Positions 26,602 to 35,945 are shown, counted from the first letter of the stretch. The stretch is 64,000 bases of DNA from Clostridia bacterium (GCA_030526115.1 JAUNDK010000001.1:55607-119606), one strand, 5' to 3'. The notes: generated by a model not told the origin, from the letters alone. Numbers and translations: made by a program.

Positions 26602-27820
26602 TCTTATAGTCATCGGCGCAGGTCCTGCGGGAATGATGGCTGCCGGAACAGCCGCAGAATACGGCAAGAGCGTTCTGGTATTTGACAAAAACGAAAAATT
26701 AGGAAGAAAACTTCGTATCACAGGCAAAGGCAGATGTAATGTCACCAACAACTGTGATAACGATACGGTTATAAAATCCTGCATAGCAAACGGCAGATTC
26801 CTCTATTCCGCACTCAGTGTATTCAATACTCAGGACTGCATGGAGTTCTTTGAAAACCTGGGAGTAAAGCTCAAGACAGAGAGAGGAAACCGGGTTTTTC
26901 CTGTCTCTGACGATGCCGACGAAATTGCCGATGCCATGGTTAAGTGGTGTGAGCAGAACGGCGTTAAATTCGAGAGAACACCGGTAACCGAGATACTCAC
27001 AGAGGACGGAGCAGTAAGCGGCGTAATTGCAGGCGGAAAGAAATATAAGGCAAATTCCGTTCTTATAGCCACAGGCGGTGCCTCATACAAGGCAACAGGC
27101 TCCACAGGTGACGGATATAAGTTTGCGGAAAGCTTGGGTCACAGCATAAAGCCTATAACACCGTCACTTTCAGCTCTGACAACTATGGATGCGGATTGTC
27201 CGAAAATGCAGGGACTTTCCCTTAGAAACATAGCTGTTAAGGTAATAGACACCGAGAAGAAGAACAAGGTAATCTTTGAGGATTTCGGAGAGATGCTTTT
27301 CACTCATTTCGGAATAAGCGGACCGGTTATTCTCTCTGCAAGTTCTCATATGAGAGACATGAAGCCGGGCAGATTCAAGGTAAGTGTTAATCTGAAACCG
27401 GCTCTCGATGACGACCAGCTCGATAAGCGACTTTTAAGGGATCTCGAGAAAAACCTCAACCGTAACTTCAGCAATTCACTCGATGAGCTTCTCCCACAGA
27501 AAATGATTGATGTGGTTATAGAGAGAAGCGGAATTGCACCGGATACAAAGTGCAACAGCATAACAAAGGAGCAGAGAAAAGCCCTCTTTGATGTGCTCAG
27601 AAATTTTGAGTTCAGCGTAAACGGTTTCCGTTCCCTCAACGAGGCTATAGTCACAGGCGGAGGAGTAAACGTGAAAGAGGTCAACCCAAAGACCATGGAG
27701 AGCAAACTTGTCAGCGGACTTTTCTTCGCCGGCGAGGTTCTCGATGTAGACGCCTACACAGGCGGCTTCAATCTTCAGATTGCATTCTGTACAGGCAGAC
27801 TTGCAGGAATCAACGCATAA
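26585..27820 (+). CDS. NAD(P)/FAD-dependent oxidoreductase, HI0933/BaiN-like flavoprotein
   Basis: A 411-residue flavoprotein. ATG 26585 gives MINQIDLIVIGAGPAGMMAA, the expected dinucleotide-binding N-terminus; it overlaps the end of the rpiR-family gene. Family motifs are GRKLRITGKGRCNVTNN, GGASYKATGSTGDGYKFAE and VTGGGVNVKEVNPKTMESK with LFFAGEVLDVDAYTGGFNLQIAF at the end. Most members are uncharacterised (BaiN was named for bile-acid work), so the substrate is unknown. It is followed by cmk after 21 nt, a neighbourhood common in Clostridia. Confidence 0.92.
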   Translation: MINQIDLIVIGAGPAGMMAAGTAAEYGKSVLVFDKNEKLGRKLRITGKGRCNVTNNCDNDTVIKSCIANGRFLYSALSVFNTQDCMEFFENLGVKLKTERGNRVFPVSDDADEIADAMVKWCEQNGVKFERTPVTEILTEDGAVSGVIAGGKKYKANSVLIATGGASYKATGSTGDGYKFAESLGHSIKPITPSLSALTTMDADCPKMQGLSLRNIAVKVIDTEKKNKVIFEDFGEMLFTHFGISGPVILSASSHMRDMKPGRFKVSVNLKPALDDDQLDKRLLRDLEKNLNRNFSNSLDELLPQKMIDVVIERSGIAPDTKCNSITKEQRKALFDVLRNFEFSVNGFRSLNEAIVTGGGVNVKEVNPKTMESKLVSGLFFAGEVLDVDAYTGGFNLQIAFCTGRLAGINA

Positions 27821-27841
27821 TAAAAATAACGGAGTTATAAT

Positions 27842-28510
27842 ATGTATTCAGTAGCAATAGACGGACCTGCAGGGGCAGGCAAGAGCAGCGTGGCAAAGGC
27901 GGTTGCGGCAAAACTCGGTTTCATATATGTGGACACAGGGGCTCTTTACAGAACAGTAGCTCTTCATCTTTTAAAAAATAATATAAGCGCAGACGATGTA
28001 AAGGCGGTAGAAGCTTCACTTCCCAATATTGAAGTAAGCCTTGCCCACAAAGAGGACGGTCAGCATGTCTACTTAGGCGGTGAAGATGTAAGTTCCCTCA
28101 TAAGAACTCCCGAAGTCAGCATGATGGCATCCACATCATCCGCTATTCCAGCGGTAAGAAAATTCCTTTTCTCCCTGCAGACAGGCATGGCTGAAAAGTA
28201 CAATGTAATCATGGACGGCAGAGACATAGGCACAGTGGTTCTTCCGAATGCTCAGGCAAAGATTTTCCTCACAGCTTCCCCGGAGGTAAGGGCAAAGAGA
28301 AGATATGACGAGTACATCGCAAAGGGAGAAGATGCTGATTACGAGGCAATTCTCAAGGATGTTATTCAGCGTGACTATCAGGATATGAACCGTGAGACAG
28401 CACCACTTAAACCTGCCAAAGACGGCGTGATAGTAGATTCCAGCGACATGAGTTTCGATGAGGTTGTCGAAAAGCTCACAGAAATAGTCCGTTCCGTAAT
28501 GACAGAGTAA
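27842..28510 (+). CDS. cmk: Cytidylate kinase
   Basis: A 222-residue (d)CMP kinase that phosphorylates CMP and dCMP to the diphosphates. Visible are the P-loop IDGPAGAGKSSVAKAVA, YVDTGALYRTVALH, the CMP-binding insert and DGRDIGTVVLPNAQ, and AKRRYDEYIAKGEDADYEAIL. It starts 21 nt after the flavoprotein gene and is followed by plsC, the typical cmk-plsC-ispH-S1 order of Clostridia. Confidence 0.96.
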   Translation: MYSVAIDGPAGAGKSSVAKAVAAKLGFIYVDTGALYRTVALHLLKNNISADDVKAVEASLPNIEVSLAHKEDGQHVYLGGEDVSSLIRTPEVSMMASTSSAIPAVRKFLFSLQTGMAEKYNVIMDGRDIGTVVLPNAQAKIFLTASPEVRAKRRYDEYIAKGEDADYEAILKDVIQRDYQDMNRETAPLKPAKDGVIVDSSDMSFDEVVEKLTEIVRSVMTE

Positions 28511-28525
28511 GCGGAGGCGAAGAAT

Positions 28526-29221
28526 TTGACTTCAAAGCTCGAAAAAAAGCTTAAAAGCAAAATTTATAAGAGAAACGGCAATATAAAAAAAGAGAGACGA
28601 CCGCTTCTCTACTATATCGCATCTTTCATACTGCCAAGGTGGTATGGCTGGAAATACGGCCTTAAATTCATGGGACTTGAGAATTTACCTAAGAATGGAG
28701 CTTTTATACTTGCTTCATCCCATGTGAATGCAAGGGACCCGTTGTTTGTAGGCTGTTCCAGCACAAGAAAAATGCAGTTCATGGCAAAAGCTGAGCTTTT
28801 CAATATAAATCCTTTTGTCACATGGGCAATCACTTATGCAGGTGCTTTTCCCGTTGAGAGGGGTACAGGCGGAGAAGAGGCAATAAACTATGCCATAGAA
28901 CTTCTCAATTCAGGCCGCATGGTTACTGTTTTCATTGAGGGAACAAGATCAAAAGACGGTCATCTCGGTAAACCGAAAACAGGAGTTTCCCTTCTGGCGG
29001 AAAAAACAGGAGCACCGGTTGTTCCATGTGCAATTATAGGCGAAAATGGTGAAATTCCGAAAAAAGGCGGCAGAATGAGAATCAATTTCGGAAAACCGGT
29101 TACCCCTGAACAGCTCGGAATTACCGATGAAAGCGGAATGAGTTACCGCCGTGGTGCAAAGAATATTATGGCAGAAATTGCAGTGCTTCGTGAAGAAGCC
29201 GTTAAGGATATGGATAAATGA
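28526..29221 (+). CDS. plsC: 1-acyl-sn-glycerol-3-phosphate acyltransferase (TTG start)
   Basis: A 231-residue membrane-associated acyltransferase of phospholipid synthesis, converting lysophosphatidic acid to phosphatidic acid. The catalytic H-x4-D lies in SSHVNARDP, the substrate-binding block in FIEGTRSKDG, and PVVPCAIIGENG follows. The start is TTG 28526 behind GCGGAGGCG. Its stop overlaps the ispH start by 4 nt (ATGA), so translation is coupled. Confidence 0.93.
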   Translation: MTSKLEKKLKSKIYKRNGNIKKERRPLLYYIASFILPRWYGWKYGLKFMGLENLPKNGAFILASSHVNARDPLFVGCSSTRKMQFMAKAELFNINPFVTWAITYAGAFPVERGTGGEEAINYAIELLNSGRMVTVFIEGTRSKDGHLGKPKTGVSLLAEKTGAPVVPCAIIGENGEIPKKGGRMRINFGKPVTPEQLGITDESGMSYRRGAKNIMAEIAVLREEAVKDMDK

Positions 29222-31164
29222 GCATAAAATTAGCAAAAACAGCCGGCTTCTGTTTCGGAGTGGACAGAGCTGTCAAAACAGTTTACAGTCTTGTGGAAGA
29301 GGGCAGAAAGGTCTGCACACTGGGACCTATTATTCACAATCCTCAGGTTGTTGAGGACCTTGCAAGCAAGGGTGTTGTAATTATTAATTCTCCCGAAGAG
29401 GCAGACGAAGACAGCTGTATAGTAATCAGAAGCCACGGTGTTTCCGATAAAGTCATTAATAATATAAAGGAACACGGCAGAGAATATGTAGACGCCACCT
29501 GTCCTTTTGTAAAGAATATTCACAAGCTTGTTCGTGAGGCCGGTGACAAGGTGGTTATAGTTGCAGGTGACGAACATCACCCCGAGGTGCAGGGCATAAC
29601 AGGCTGTGCGGTGGGTGAATGCTATGTTATCTATGATGCCGAAGAACTGGAGAAACTGCTGAATTCTCATCCGGATTTTTCCGAAAAAGAAATTCTTTTA
29701 TGCGCACAGACCACATTTAATGTCAAAAAATGGGAAAAATGCGAAAAAATACTGAAAAATCACTATACAAAAGCATTGATTTTTGATACAATATGTAATG
29801 CGACTGCTAAAAGACAGGCAGAAGCATCTTCTCTTGCCAAAGAAAACGATGTAATGATAGTCGTAGGTGGCAGAGAAAGCTCCAATACCCGTAAGCTGAA
29901 GGATGTTTGTTCCGAACACGCGAGAACTTATCTTATAGAAACCGCTGAAGAACTGAAAGACATTCCTGAAGTCTGGGAAGGGGTTAATTTAGGTATTACT
30001 GCCGGCGCTTCAACACCGGCAAGCATAATAAAGGAGGTATTTGATACCATGGCAGAAAATTTTGAAAAGGAACTGAGCTTCGCTGAACTTCTGGAACAGG
30101 AGGACATGAGCTATAATACAAACGGAGTAGTACACGCTGTTGTTATTGAAGTCAACAAGACAGAAGTCACAGTTGACATCGGCAGAAAGCAGACCGGTTA
30201 TATCTCAGCTGATGAGTTCTCATCAGATCCTAACCTCGACCTTACAACTGCAGTTGCAGCAGGCGACGAGTTCGATGTTCTCATCATGAAGACAAACGAC
30301 GCTGACGGCGTTATCGCTTGCTCCAAGAAGAGAATCGACGCAAGAAAGGGCTGGGATGTTCTCGCTAAGGCAGAGGAAGAGAAGACAGTTCTCACAGCAA
30401 AGGTAACAGAAGTTGTTAAGGGCGGCGTTATCGTTGTAGTTGAGGGTGTAAGAGTATTTATCCCTGCATCTCTCGCAACAGAGAACCGTGCTGACAGCCT
30501 CGAGGATCTCAAGGGCCAGGAGGTTTCCTTCAGAATCACAGAGGTTCAGGCAAACAGAAGAAGAGCTATCGGTTCCATCCGTGCTGTTCTTCGTGAGCAG
30601 AAGAAGGCTCTTGCTGAGAAGTTCTGGGAGACAGTTGAAGAGAACCAGGTATTCACAGGCAAGGTTAAGTCCATCACAAACTTCGGCGCATTCGTTGATC
30701 TCGGCGGCGTAGACGGCATGATTCACATTTCCGAGCTTTCCTGGAACAGAATCAAGCACCCAAGCGAGGTTGTATCTGTAGGCGATGAGGTTACAGTTTA
30801 CATTAAGAGCCTCGACAGAGAGAACGGCAAGATTTCTCTCGGTTACAAGAAGGATGAAGATAACCCATGGGCTATCCTCGAGAGAGACTACCCTGTTGGA
30901 ACAGTTTGCGATGCAACAATCGTAAGCCTCACAACATTCGGTGCTTTCGCAAGAGTTATCCCTGGCATTGACGGTCTCATCCACATCTCTCAGATTGCAG
31001 ACAGAAGAATCGAGAAGCCAGAGGATGTTCTTACAAAGGGTCAGGTTGTAACAGTTAAGATTACAGACATTGACTTTGAGGATCAGAGAGTATCCCTCTC
31101 CATCAGAGCTCTCCTTGAGAACGCTGAGGAAGCTGAAGAAGCTCCTGTTGCAGAAGAGGAATAA
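29218..31164 (+). CDS. ispH: Fusion of 4-hydroxy-3-methylbut-2-enyl diphosphate reductase (IspH) and ribosomal protein S1-like domains
   Basis: A 648-residue fusion. Residues 1-about 280 are IspH/LytB, the [4Fe-4S] last enzyme of the MEP isoprenoid pathway, with Cys12 in AGFCFGVDRAV, DATCPFVKNI and a third Cys in FDTICNAT. Residues about 300-640 hold four S1 OB-fold RNA-binding domains (e.g. VDIGRKQTGYISADEF, TNFGAFVDLGGVDGMIHISELSW, TTFGAFARVIPGIDGLIHISQI). The same fusion is known in many Clostridia. A strong SD and ATG at 30031-30051 inside the gene could start a separate S1 protein. Codon bias becomes stronger in the S1 part. Confidence 0.95.
   Translation: MSIKLAKTAGFCFGVDRAVKTVYSLVEEGRKVCTLGPIIHNPQVVEDLASKGVVIINSPEEADEDSCIVIRSHGVSDKVINNIKEHGREYVDATCPFVKNIHKLVREAGDKVVIVAGDEHHPEVQGITGCAVGECYVIYDAEELEKLLNSHPDFSEKEILLCAQTTFNVKKWEKCEKILKNHYTKALIFDTICNATAKRQAEASSLAKENDVMIVVGGRESSNTRKLKDVCSEHARTYLIETAEELKDIPEVWEGVNLGITAGASTPASIIKEVFDTMAENFEKELSFAELLEQEDMSYNTNGVVHAVVIEVNKTEVTVDIGRKQTGYISADEFSSDPNLDLTTAVAAGDEFDVLIMKTNDADGVIACSKKRIDARKGWDVLAKAEEEKTVLTAKVTEVVKGGVIVVVEGVRVFIPASLATENRADSLEDLKGQEVSFRITEVQANRRRAIGSIRAVLREQKKALAEKFWETVEENQVFTGKVKSITNFGAFVDLGGVDGMIHISELSWNRIKHPSEVVSVGDEVTVYIKSLDRENGKISLGYKKDEDNPWAILERDYPVGTVCDATIVSLTTFGAFARVIPGIDGLIHISQIADRRIEKPEDVLTKGQVVTVKITDIDFEDQRVSLSIRALLENAEEAEEAPVAEEE
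30031..30051 (+). promoter_or_regulatory. Internal ribosome-binding site inside the ispH-S1 fusion gene
   Basis: AAGGAGGT (30031-30038) is followed after 10 nt by an in-frame ATG (30049), residue 278 of the fusion, exactly at the junction between IspH and the S1 part. The product would be a 371-residue S1 protein starting MAENFEKELS. It may be chance, because the SD encodes Lys-Glu-Val. Confidence 0.5.
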
Positions 31165-31186
31165 TCCAGATTTGGTTTGAATTATT

Positions 31187-31216
31187 ACAGGGTGGCGAAA
31201 GTCACCCTGTTTAATT
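31187..31216 (+). terminator. Intrinsic terminator after ispH-S1
   Basis: The stem ACAGGGTG / TCACCCTGT with a GCGAAAG-type loop is followed by TTTAATT. Confidence 0.8.
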
Positions 31217-31251
31217 AGATTTTAATATTTTCTTTTGGAGGAATAGTAGAC

Positions 31252-32661
31252 ATGAAACGAGTAAAAAAACCTGTGTTTTTTATCGTTGCTGTTCTTATTC
31301 TTGCTTTAACCTTCACAGCGATTTTCGGTGTTTATGGCCAGAACGGTGATAACAAGACCACTTACATCAAGGGCGCATCCGATATTCGCTGGGGTATTGA
31401 TATCCGCGGTGGTGTAGAAGCTACATTCAGCCCTGCAGACGGCAGAGAAGCAACAGAAAACGAGCTCGAATCTGCAAAGAGCATCATTGAGTACAGAATG
31501 GTTGCTCAGAACATTACAGACTACGAGATTTACACAGACTCCGGTAACAACAGAATCATCGTAAGATTCCCATGGGCTTCCGATGAAGAGGATTTCGATC
31601 CTGAAAAGGCTATCAATGAGATCAGCGAAACAGCTCTCCTCACATTCCGTCCCGGCATGGAGTATGAGACAACAACCTACGGTGCAGACGGCGAAGCTGT
31701 CTATAAGACACCAAAGGGAGAAACAGCTGAAACTGTTCTCATCGAAGGTACAGATGTCAAGAGCGCAACAGCCCAGCTTTATCAGCAGGGTGAGGGTGAA
31801 GAACTCTCCTATGTTGTAGCACTTGAGTTCTCTGATGAAGGCACAAAGAAGTTTGCAGATGCAACAGAGAAATATATCGGACAGATTATTTCCATCTGGA
31901 TGGATGATGTTATGATTTCCTTCCCAAATGTAAACTCTGCAATTACAGACGGTAATGCCATCATCACAGGCAGCTTCACAGCAAAAGAGGCAGCAGACCT
32001 TGCAGCAAAGATTCAGGGTGGTGCTCTTCCGTTTGCTCTCACAACATCCAACTTCTCCACAATTAACCCGACACTCGGCCTTGCATCTCTCGATGCCATG
32101 GTTCTCGCAGGTATCATCGCATTCTGCATTATCGCAGTATTCATGATTATCTGGTTCAGACTTCCCGGCTTCGTTGCAGTTCTCTGCCTTGCAGGCCAGA
32201 TGGCTCTTTCTTTTGCAGCCGTATCAGGTTACTTCAGTTTCGTAAACTCCTTCACAATGACCCTCCCGGGTATTGCAGGTATGATACTCTCCATTGGTAT
32301 CGGTGTTGACTGTAATGTTATCACAGCTTCCCGTATCAAAGAGGAACTCGCAACAGGCAAAACTCTCGACGGTGCAATTCAGAAGGGCTGCGCAAACTCC
32401 TTCTGGGCTATCTTTGACGGTAACGTAACAATTATTATCGTTGCCGTAATGCTCATCGGTGTATTCGGACCATCCAACATTCTCTCCAAGATTTTCGGTG
32501 AGTCCACAACAGGCGCAATCTACTCCTTCGGTTACACTCTCTTAGTCGGTGTTATCGGTAACTTCATCATGGGTATCGGTGCTTCCAGACTTATGATCAA
32601 GTCCCTTTCAAGCTTCAAGGGCCTGCGTAAAAAATCTTTATACGGAGGTGCTGATAAGTAA
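31252..32661 (+). CDS. secD: Protein translocase subunit SecD
   Basis: A 469-residue RND-type membrane protein that with SecF uses proton motive force to help release exported proteins from the Sec channel. One N-terminal membrane segment is followed by an extracellular P1-like domain (about residues 35-255, including GIDIRGGVEATF) and five more membrane helices. The motifs ALPFALTTSNF, IGIGVDCNVITASRIKEE and the GNVTIIIVAV region are typical. TTTTGGAGG lies upstream. Its stop overlaps the secF ATG by 1 nt. Confidence 0.95.
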   Translation: MKRVKKPVFFIVAVLILALTFTAIFGVYGQNGDNKTTYIKGASDIRWGIDIRGGVEATFSPADGREATENELESAKSIIEYRMVAQNITDYEIYTDSGNNRIIVRFPWASDEEDFDPEKAINEISETALLTFRPGMEYETTTYGADGEAVYKTPKGETAETVLIEGTDVKSATAQLYQQGEGEELSYVVALEFSDEGTKKFADATEKYIGQIISIWMDDVMISFPNVNSAITDGNAIITGSFTAKEAADLAAKIQGGALPFALTTSNFSTINPTLGLASLDAMVLAGIIAFCIIAVFMIIWFRLPGFVAVLCLAGQMALSFAAVSGYFSFVNSFTMTLPGIAGMILSIGIGVDCNVITASRIKEELATGKTLDGAIQKGCANSFWAIFDGNVTIIIVAVMLIGVFGPSNILSKIFGESTTGAIYSFGYTLLVGVIGNFIMGIGASRLMIKSLSSFKGLRKKSLYGGADK

Positions 32662-33593
32662 TGAAAAACTTTAATATTGATTTCTTCGGAAAGAAAAAGA
32701 CATTCTTTACAATCTCCCTCGTACTCATTGCAGTCGGTTTAATCTGCAACATCTTCTTTGGTACAAAGCTTGATGTTCAGTTTGCTGGCGGTGCTTTCAT
32801 CAAGTACAGCGTTGACGGTGAGGTTCAGCAGGAAGAGGTTGAAGCTATTGTAGAGGAAACTCTCGGCAGAGAGTGCTCCGTAGCAACAAACACAATCATC
32901 GGTACAGGTGAAGATCAGGTAACAGTTACTTTCGCAGGTAATGAGTCCATCACTCTCGAGAATCAGGAAGCTATTGCAGAGGTTCTCTCCGCAAAGTTTG
33001 CTGACAGAACTTTCAAGGTAGTTGAGTCCAGCTCCGTTGATGCATCCATGGGTGCAAAGTTCTTCCAGAAGTGTATCGTATGCTTCATTATCACAGTTAT
33101 CTTCCTTCTCATTTACATCACACTGAGATTTAAGAAGATAGGCGGTCTCGCAGCCGGTGTTACAGCTATCGTAGCTCTTGTTCACGATGTTCTTATCGTT
33201 TACTTCGTGTTTATCATCTGCAGAATGAATATCAATGATATTTTCATCGCAGTTATCCTTACAATCATCGGTTACTCCCTCAACGATACAATTGTTATCT
33301 TTGACCGTATCCGTGAGAACGAGAGACTTCACAAGAAGGATGGTCTTGAGGCTATCATCAACATGTCTCTCAACCAGACAATGACACGTTCCATTATCAC
33401 ATCCGCAACAACATTCGCTGTTCTGCTTGTTGTATATATCGTAGCTCTTGTCTATGGCCTTACAACAGTAACAAGCTTTGCACTCCCAATGATGGTCGGT
33501 GTTGTAGCAGGTTGCTATTCATCCCTCGTTATTGCAGCTCCACTCTTTGGTATGTGGCAGCTCAAGCAGGCTGAGAAGAAGGCTAACGCTTAA
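32661..33593 (+). CDS. secF: Protein translocase subunit SecF
   Basis: A 310-residue partner of SecD with six membrane segments. It shows GTKLDVQFAGGAFIKYSVDGE in the first loop, ALVHDVLIVYFVF, and GYSLNDTIVIFDRIRENERL, the SecF signature, followed by NQTMTRSIITS. It is directly coupled to secD and ends before an intrinsic terminator. Confidence 0.95.
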   Translation: MKNFNIDFFGKKKTFFTISLVLIAVGLICNIFFGTKLDVQFAGGAFIKYSVDGEVQQEEVEAIVEETLGRECSVATNTIIGTGEDQVTVTFAGNESITLENQEAIAEVLSAKFADRTFKVVESSSVDASMGAKFFQKCIVCFIITVIFLLIYITLRFKKIGGLAAGVTAIVALVHDVLIVYFVFIICRMNINDIFIAVILTIIGYSLNDTIVIFDRIRENERLHKKDGLEAIINMSLNQTMTRSIITSATTFAVLLVVYIVALVYGLTTVTSFALPMMVGVVAGCYSSLVIAAPLFGMWQLKQAEKKANA

Positions 33594-33606
33594 TTTAAAT
33601 TCACAG

Positions 33607-33640
33607 GAACCCTGTTCGAAAGAATGGGGTTCTTTTTCTT
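33607..33640 (+). terminator. Intrinsic terminator after secF
   Basis: The stem GAACCC / GGGTTC is extended by an inner GTTC / GAAT helix around a GAAA loop and followed by TTTTTCTTTT. Confidence 0.8.
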
Positions 33641-33668
33641 TTACACAGAACATATAATGTGGTATAAT
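33640..33668 (+). promoter_or_regulatory. Promoter of the YgiQ-family gene
   Basis: TTTACA (33640-33645), 17-bp spacer, TATAAT (33663-33668), 35 nt before the ATG. Confidence 0.7.
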
Positions 33669-33702
33669 AATCTGACAACGAAAAGAAATTGGAGATTACA
33701 AA

Positions 33703-35763
33703 ATGAAGCAGTTTTTACCGATAAGTTATGATGAAATGAAAGAAAGAGGCTGGGAAAGACCGGACTTTGTATATGTTATCGGTGATGCTTACATCGATCA
33801 TTCTTCCTTTGGCCCTGCTATAATCAGCCGTGTGCTGGAGTCTCACGGATACAAGGTGGCGATAATCTCTCAGCCTGACTGGCATGACGAGAACAGTATA
33901 TGTGAATTCGGTGAGCCGAGGCTCGGATTTTTAGTCAGCGCAGGTAACATGGATTCCATGGTAAACCATTACACCGTAAACAAGAAACGCCGTTCCACAG
34001 ATGCCTACACCCCGGGCAATAAGGCAGGCAAACGCCCTGATTATGCCACAATAGTTTACTGTAATTTAATCAAGAGAAAATATAAGAAGAGCCCTGTATT
34101 AATCGGAGGCATAGAGGCAAGCCTTCGTCGTCTAGGCCATTACGATTACTGGTCAAACAAGATGAAGCGTTCAATCCTTCTTGACAGCGGTGCCGACCTG
34201 CTTATGTATGGCATGGGTGAACTCTCCGTTGTGGAAATAGCCGATGCCCTCGACAGCGGAATTCCGGTAAGTGACATTACCTTTGTAAATGGTACGGTCT
34301 ATAAGACAAGAGATGCATCAGAGGTAACAGGGGGAATAAGACTTCCTGATTTTGATGCACTCACAGAGGATAAGCTCAACTACGCAAGAAGCTTCTACAT
34401 TCAGTACCAGAACGCAGGTTTTGCCAGTGGTAAGCCACTCATTGAAAAATACGGCGAGGCCCGTTATGTGGTTCAGAACCCACCACAGAGACCGCTTACA
34501 ACTCAGGAGTTTGATGATGTATATGAACTTCCATACATGAACACCTACCACCCAAGTTACGAGAAGGCAGGGGGAGTTCCCGCAATTCAGGAGATTAAGT
34601 TCTCCTTAACAAGTAACCGTGGCTGTTTCGGTGCCTGCAGTTTCTGTGCGCTTACTTTCCATCAGGGCAGAATAGTCCAGGTCAGAAGCCACGACTCCCT
34701 TATCAAAGAGGCGGAGCAGATGACAAAGGACAAGGACTTTAAGGGTTATATCCACGATGTCGGCGGTCCCACAGCAAACTTCCGCTTCCCTGCCTGCGAG
34801 AAACAGCTTACCCATGGAGCCTGTGTCAATAAGCAGTGTCTCTATCCTGAGCCATGTAAGAACCTCAGGGCAGACCATTCCGACTACGTGGAGCTTCTAA
34901 GAAAACTGAGAGCTATCCCCGGTGTTAAGAAAGTCTTTATCCGCTCGGGTATAAGATTTGACTATCTCCTCAAAGACAGCTCAGATTTATTCCTTGAGGA
35001 GCTTTGCAAGTACCATGTCAGCGGTCAGCTTCGAGTAGCCCCCGAGCATGTTACAGATCATGTTCTCGACTTAATGGGAAAACCTAGAAATTCCGTATAT
35101 AAGAAATTCTGTCGCAGGTTCGATGAAGTCAATTCCCGTATGGGCAAGAAACAGTATCTTGTACCTTATCTCATTTCATCTCACCCGGGTTCAAATTTGA
35201 GAGATGCCATTGCCCTTGCGGAGAGTGTAAGAGACATGGGTTATATGCCCGAGCAGGTGCAGGATTTCTACCCGACACCGTCGACAATCTCCACAGTCAT
35301 GTATTATACAGGCGTTGACCCACGCACAATGGAGCCTGTATTCGTCAGCCGTGACCCCAAGGAGAAGGCAATGCAGAGGGCACTCATCCAGTACCGTGAC
35401 CCTAAGAATTACCAGCTTGTCAGAGATGCCCTTGTAAAAGAGGGAAGACTCGACCTAATAGGTTTTGACCACAAGAAGTGCCTAATAGAGCCACGGGGAA
35501 AAGACCGAGAGCTTATTGCAAACAATAATTCCAAAAACGATAAGGGTTCAAAGAACATAAAATCAGCTTCCAATCAGAAAGGAAAGCAGAATTCCATTCA
35601 TGGCGGACCTAAGTCAAAAACCAGCAAAACAGTGTCAAAGAATCGTACAGGAACAAACCTTGGCAGAAAATCCGTCCGTGATTTCGAGATGGAGCACAGA
35701 GGCAGAAATTCCTCAAGAGGCGGAAAGAACACAGCTTCCGGCAGAGGAAAGAAAAAATATTGA
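33703..35763 (+). CDS. YgiQ family radical SAM protein
   Basis: A 686-residue protein of the UPF0313/YgiQ family. The N-terminal region (residues 1-290) is cobalamin-binding-like (FVYVIGDAYIDHSSFGPAIISRVLESHGY). The radical SAM cluster motif is GCFGACSFCALTFHQGR (Cys-x3-Cys-x2-Cys, near residue 308). Further conserved parts are VAPEHVTDHVLDLMGKP and PTPSTISTVMYYTGVDP. The last about 80 residues are a basic, Lys/Ser/Gly-rich tail suggestive of nucleic-acid binding. The reaction is unknown. A small degraded reading frame and a terminator follow. Confidence 0.93.
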   Translation: MKQFLPISYDEMKERGWERPDFVYVIGDAYIDHSSFGPAIISRVLESHGYKVAIISQPDWHDENSICEFGEPRLGFLVSAGNMDSMVNHYTVNKKRRSTDAYTPGNKAGKRPDYATIVYCNLIKRKYKKSPVLIGGIEASLRRLGHYDYWSNKMKRSILLDSGADLLMYGMGELSVVEIADALDSGIPVSDITFVNGTVYKTRDASEVTGGIRLPDFDALTEDKLNYARSFYIQYQNAGFASGKPLIEKYGEARYVVQNPPQRPLTTQEFDDVYELPYMNTYHPSYEKAGGVPAIQEIKFSLTSNRGCFGACSFCALTFHQGRIVQVRSHDSLIKEAEQMTKDKDFKGYIHDVGGPTANFRFPACEKQLTHGACVNKQCLYPEPCKNLRADHSDYVELLRKLRAIPGVKKVFIRSGIRFDYLLKDSSDLFLEELCKYHVSGQLRVAPEHVTDHVLDLMGKPRNSVYKKFCRRFDEVNSRMGKKQYLVPYLISSHPGSNLRDAIALAESVRDMGYMPEQVQDFYPTPSTISTVMYYTGVDPRTMEPVFVSRDPKEKAMQRALIQYRDPKNYQLVRDALVKEGRLDLIGFDHKKCLIEPRGKDRELIANNNSKNDKGSKNIKSASNQKGKQNSIHGGPKSKTSKTVSKNRTGTNLGRKSVRDFEMEHRGRNSSRGGKNTASGRGKKKY

Positions 35764-35765
35764 TT

Positions 35766-35942
35766 ATGGATAAAATTGTTAAGCCTTAATCAGTTTCTGT
35801 AAACGAAAATAATTCAAGTGTTTTTACAATCAGAAACTGCGACACTGTTAGTAATTCATTAAGCGATGATGAAAAAATAGATCTTGTTGCAAAGAAAATT
35901 CTAAACCAATATAAGCAGGCATTTATAGAACTGGCAAAATAA
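35766..35942 (+). pseudogene. Small reading frame with an in-frame TAA at codon 8
   Basis: From ATG 35766 the frame reads MDKIVKP, then TAA (35787-35789), then 50 further sense codons (SVSVNENNSSVFTIRNCD, later SLSDDEKIDLVAKKILNQYK and QAFIELAK) to a TAA at 35940. The downstream part has protein-like composition, with an amphipathic C-terminal helix. A single C-to-T change of a Gln codon would explain the stop. It follows ygiQ by 2 nt and ends at a terminator, so it sits like a small last gene of the transcript. No family is recognised; it could also be a chance frame. Confidence 0.4.
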
Positions 35943-35945
35943 AAG

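Noticed and set aside
30223..30984. 253-codon minus-strand open frame
   Set aside because: It is antisense to the S1 domains of ispH-S1; the frame is open only because of codon bias on the coding strand.
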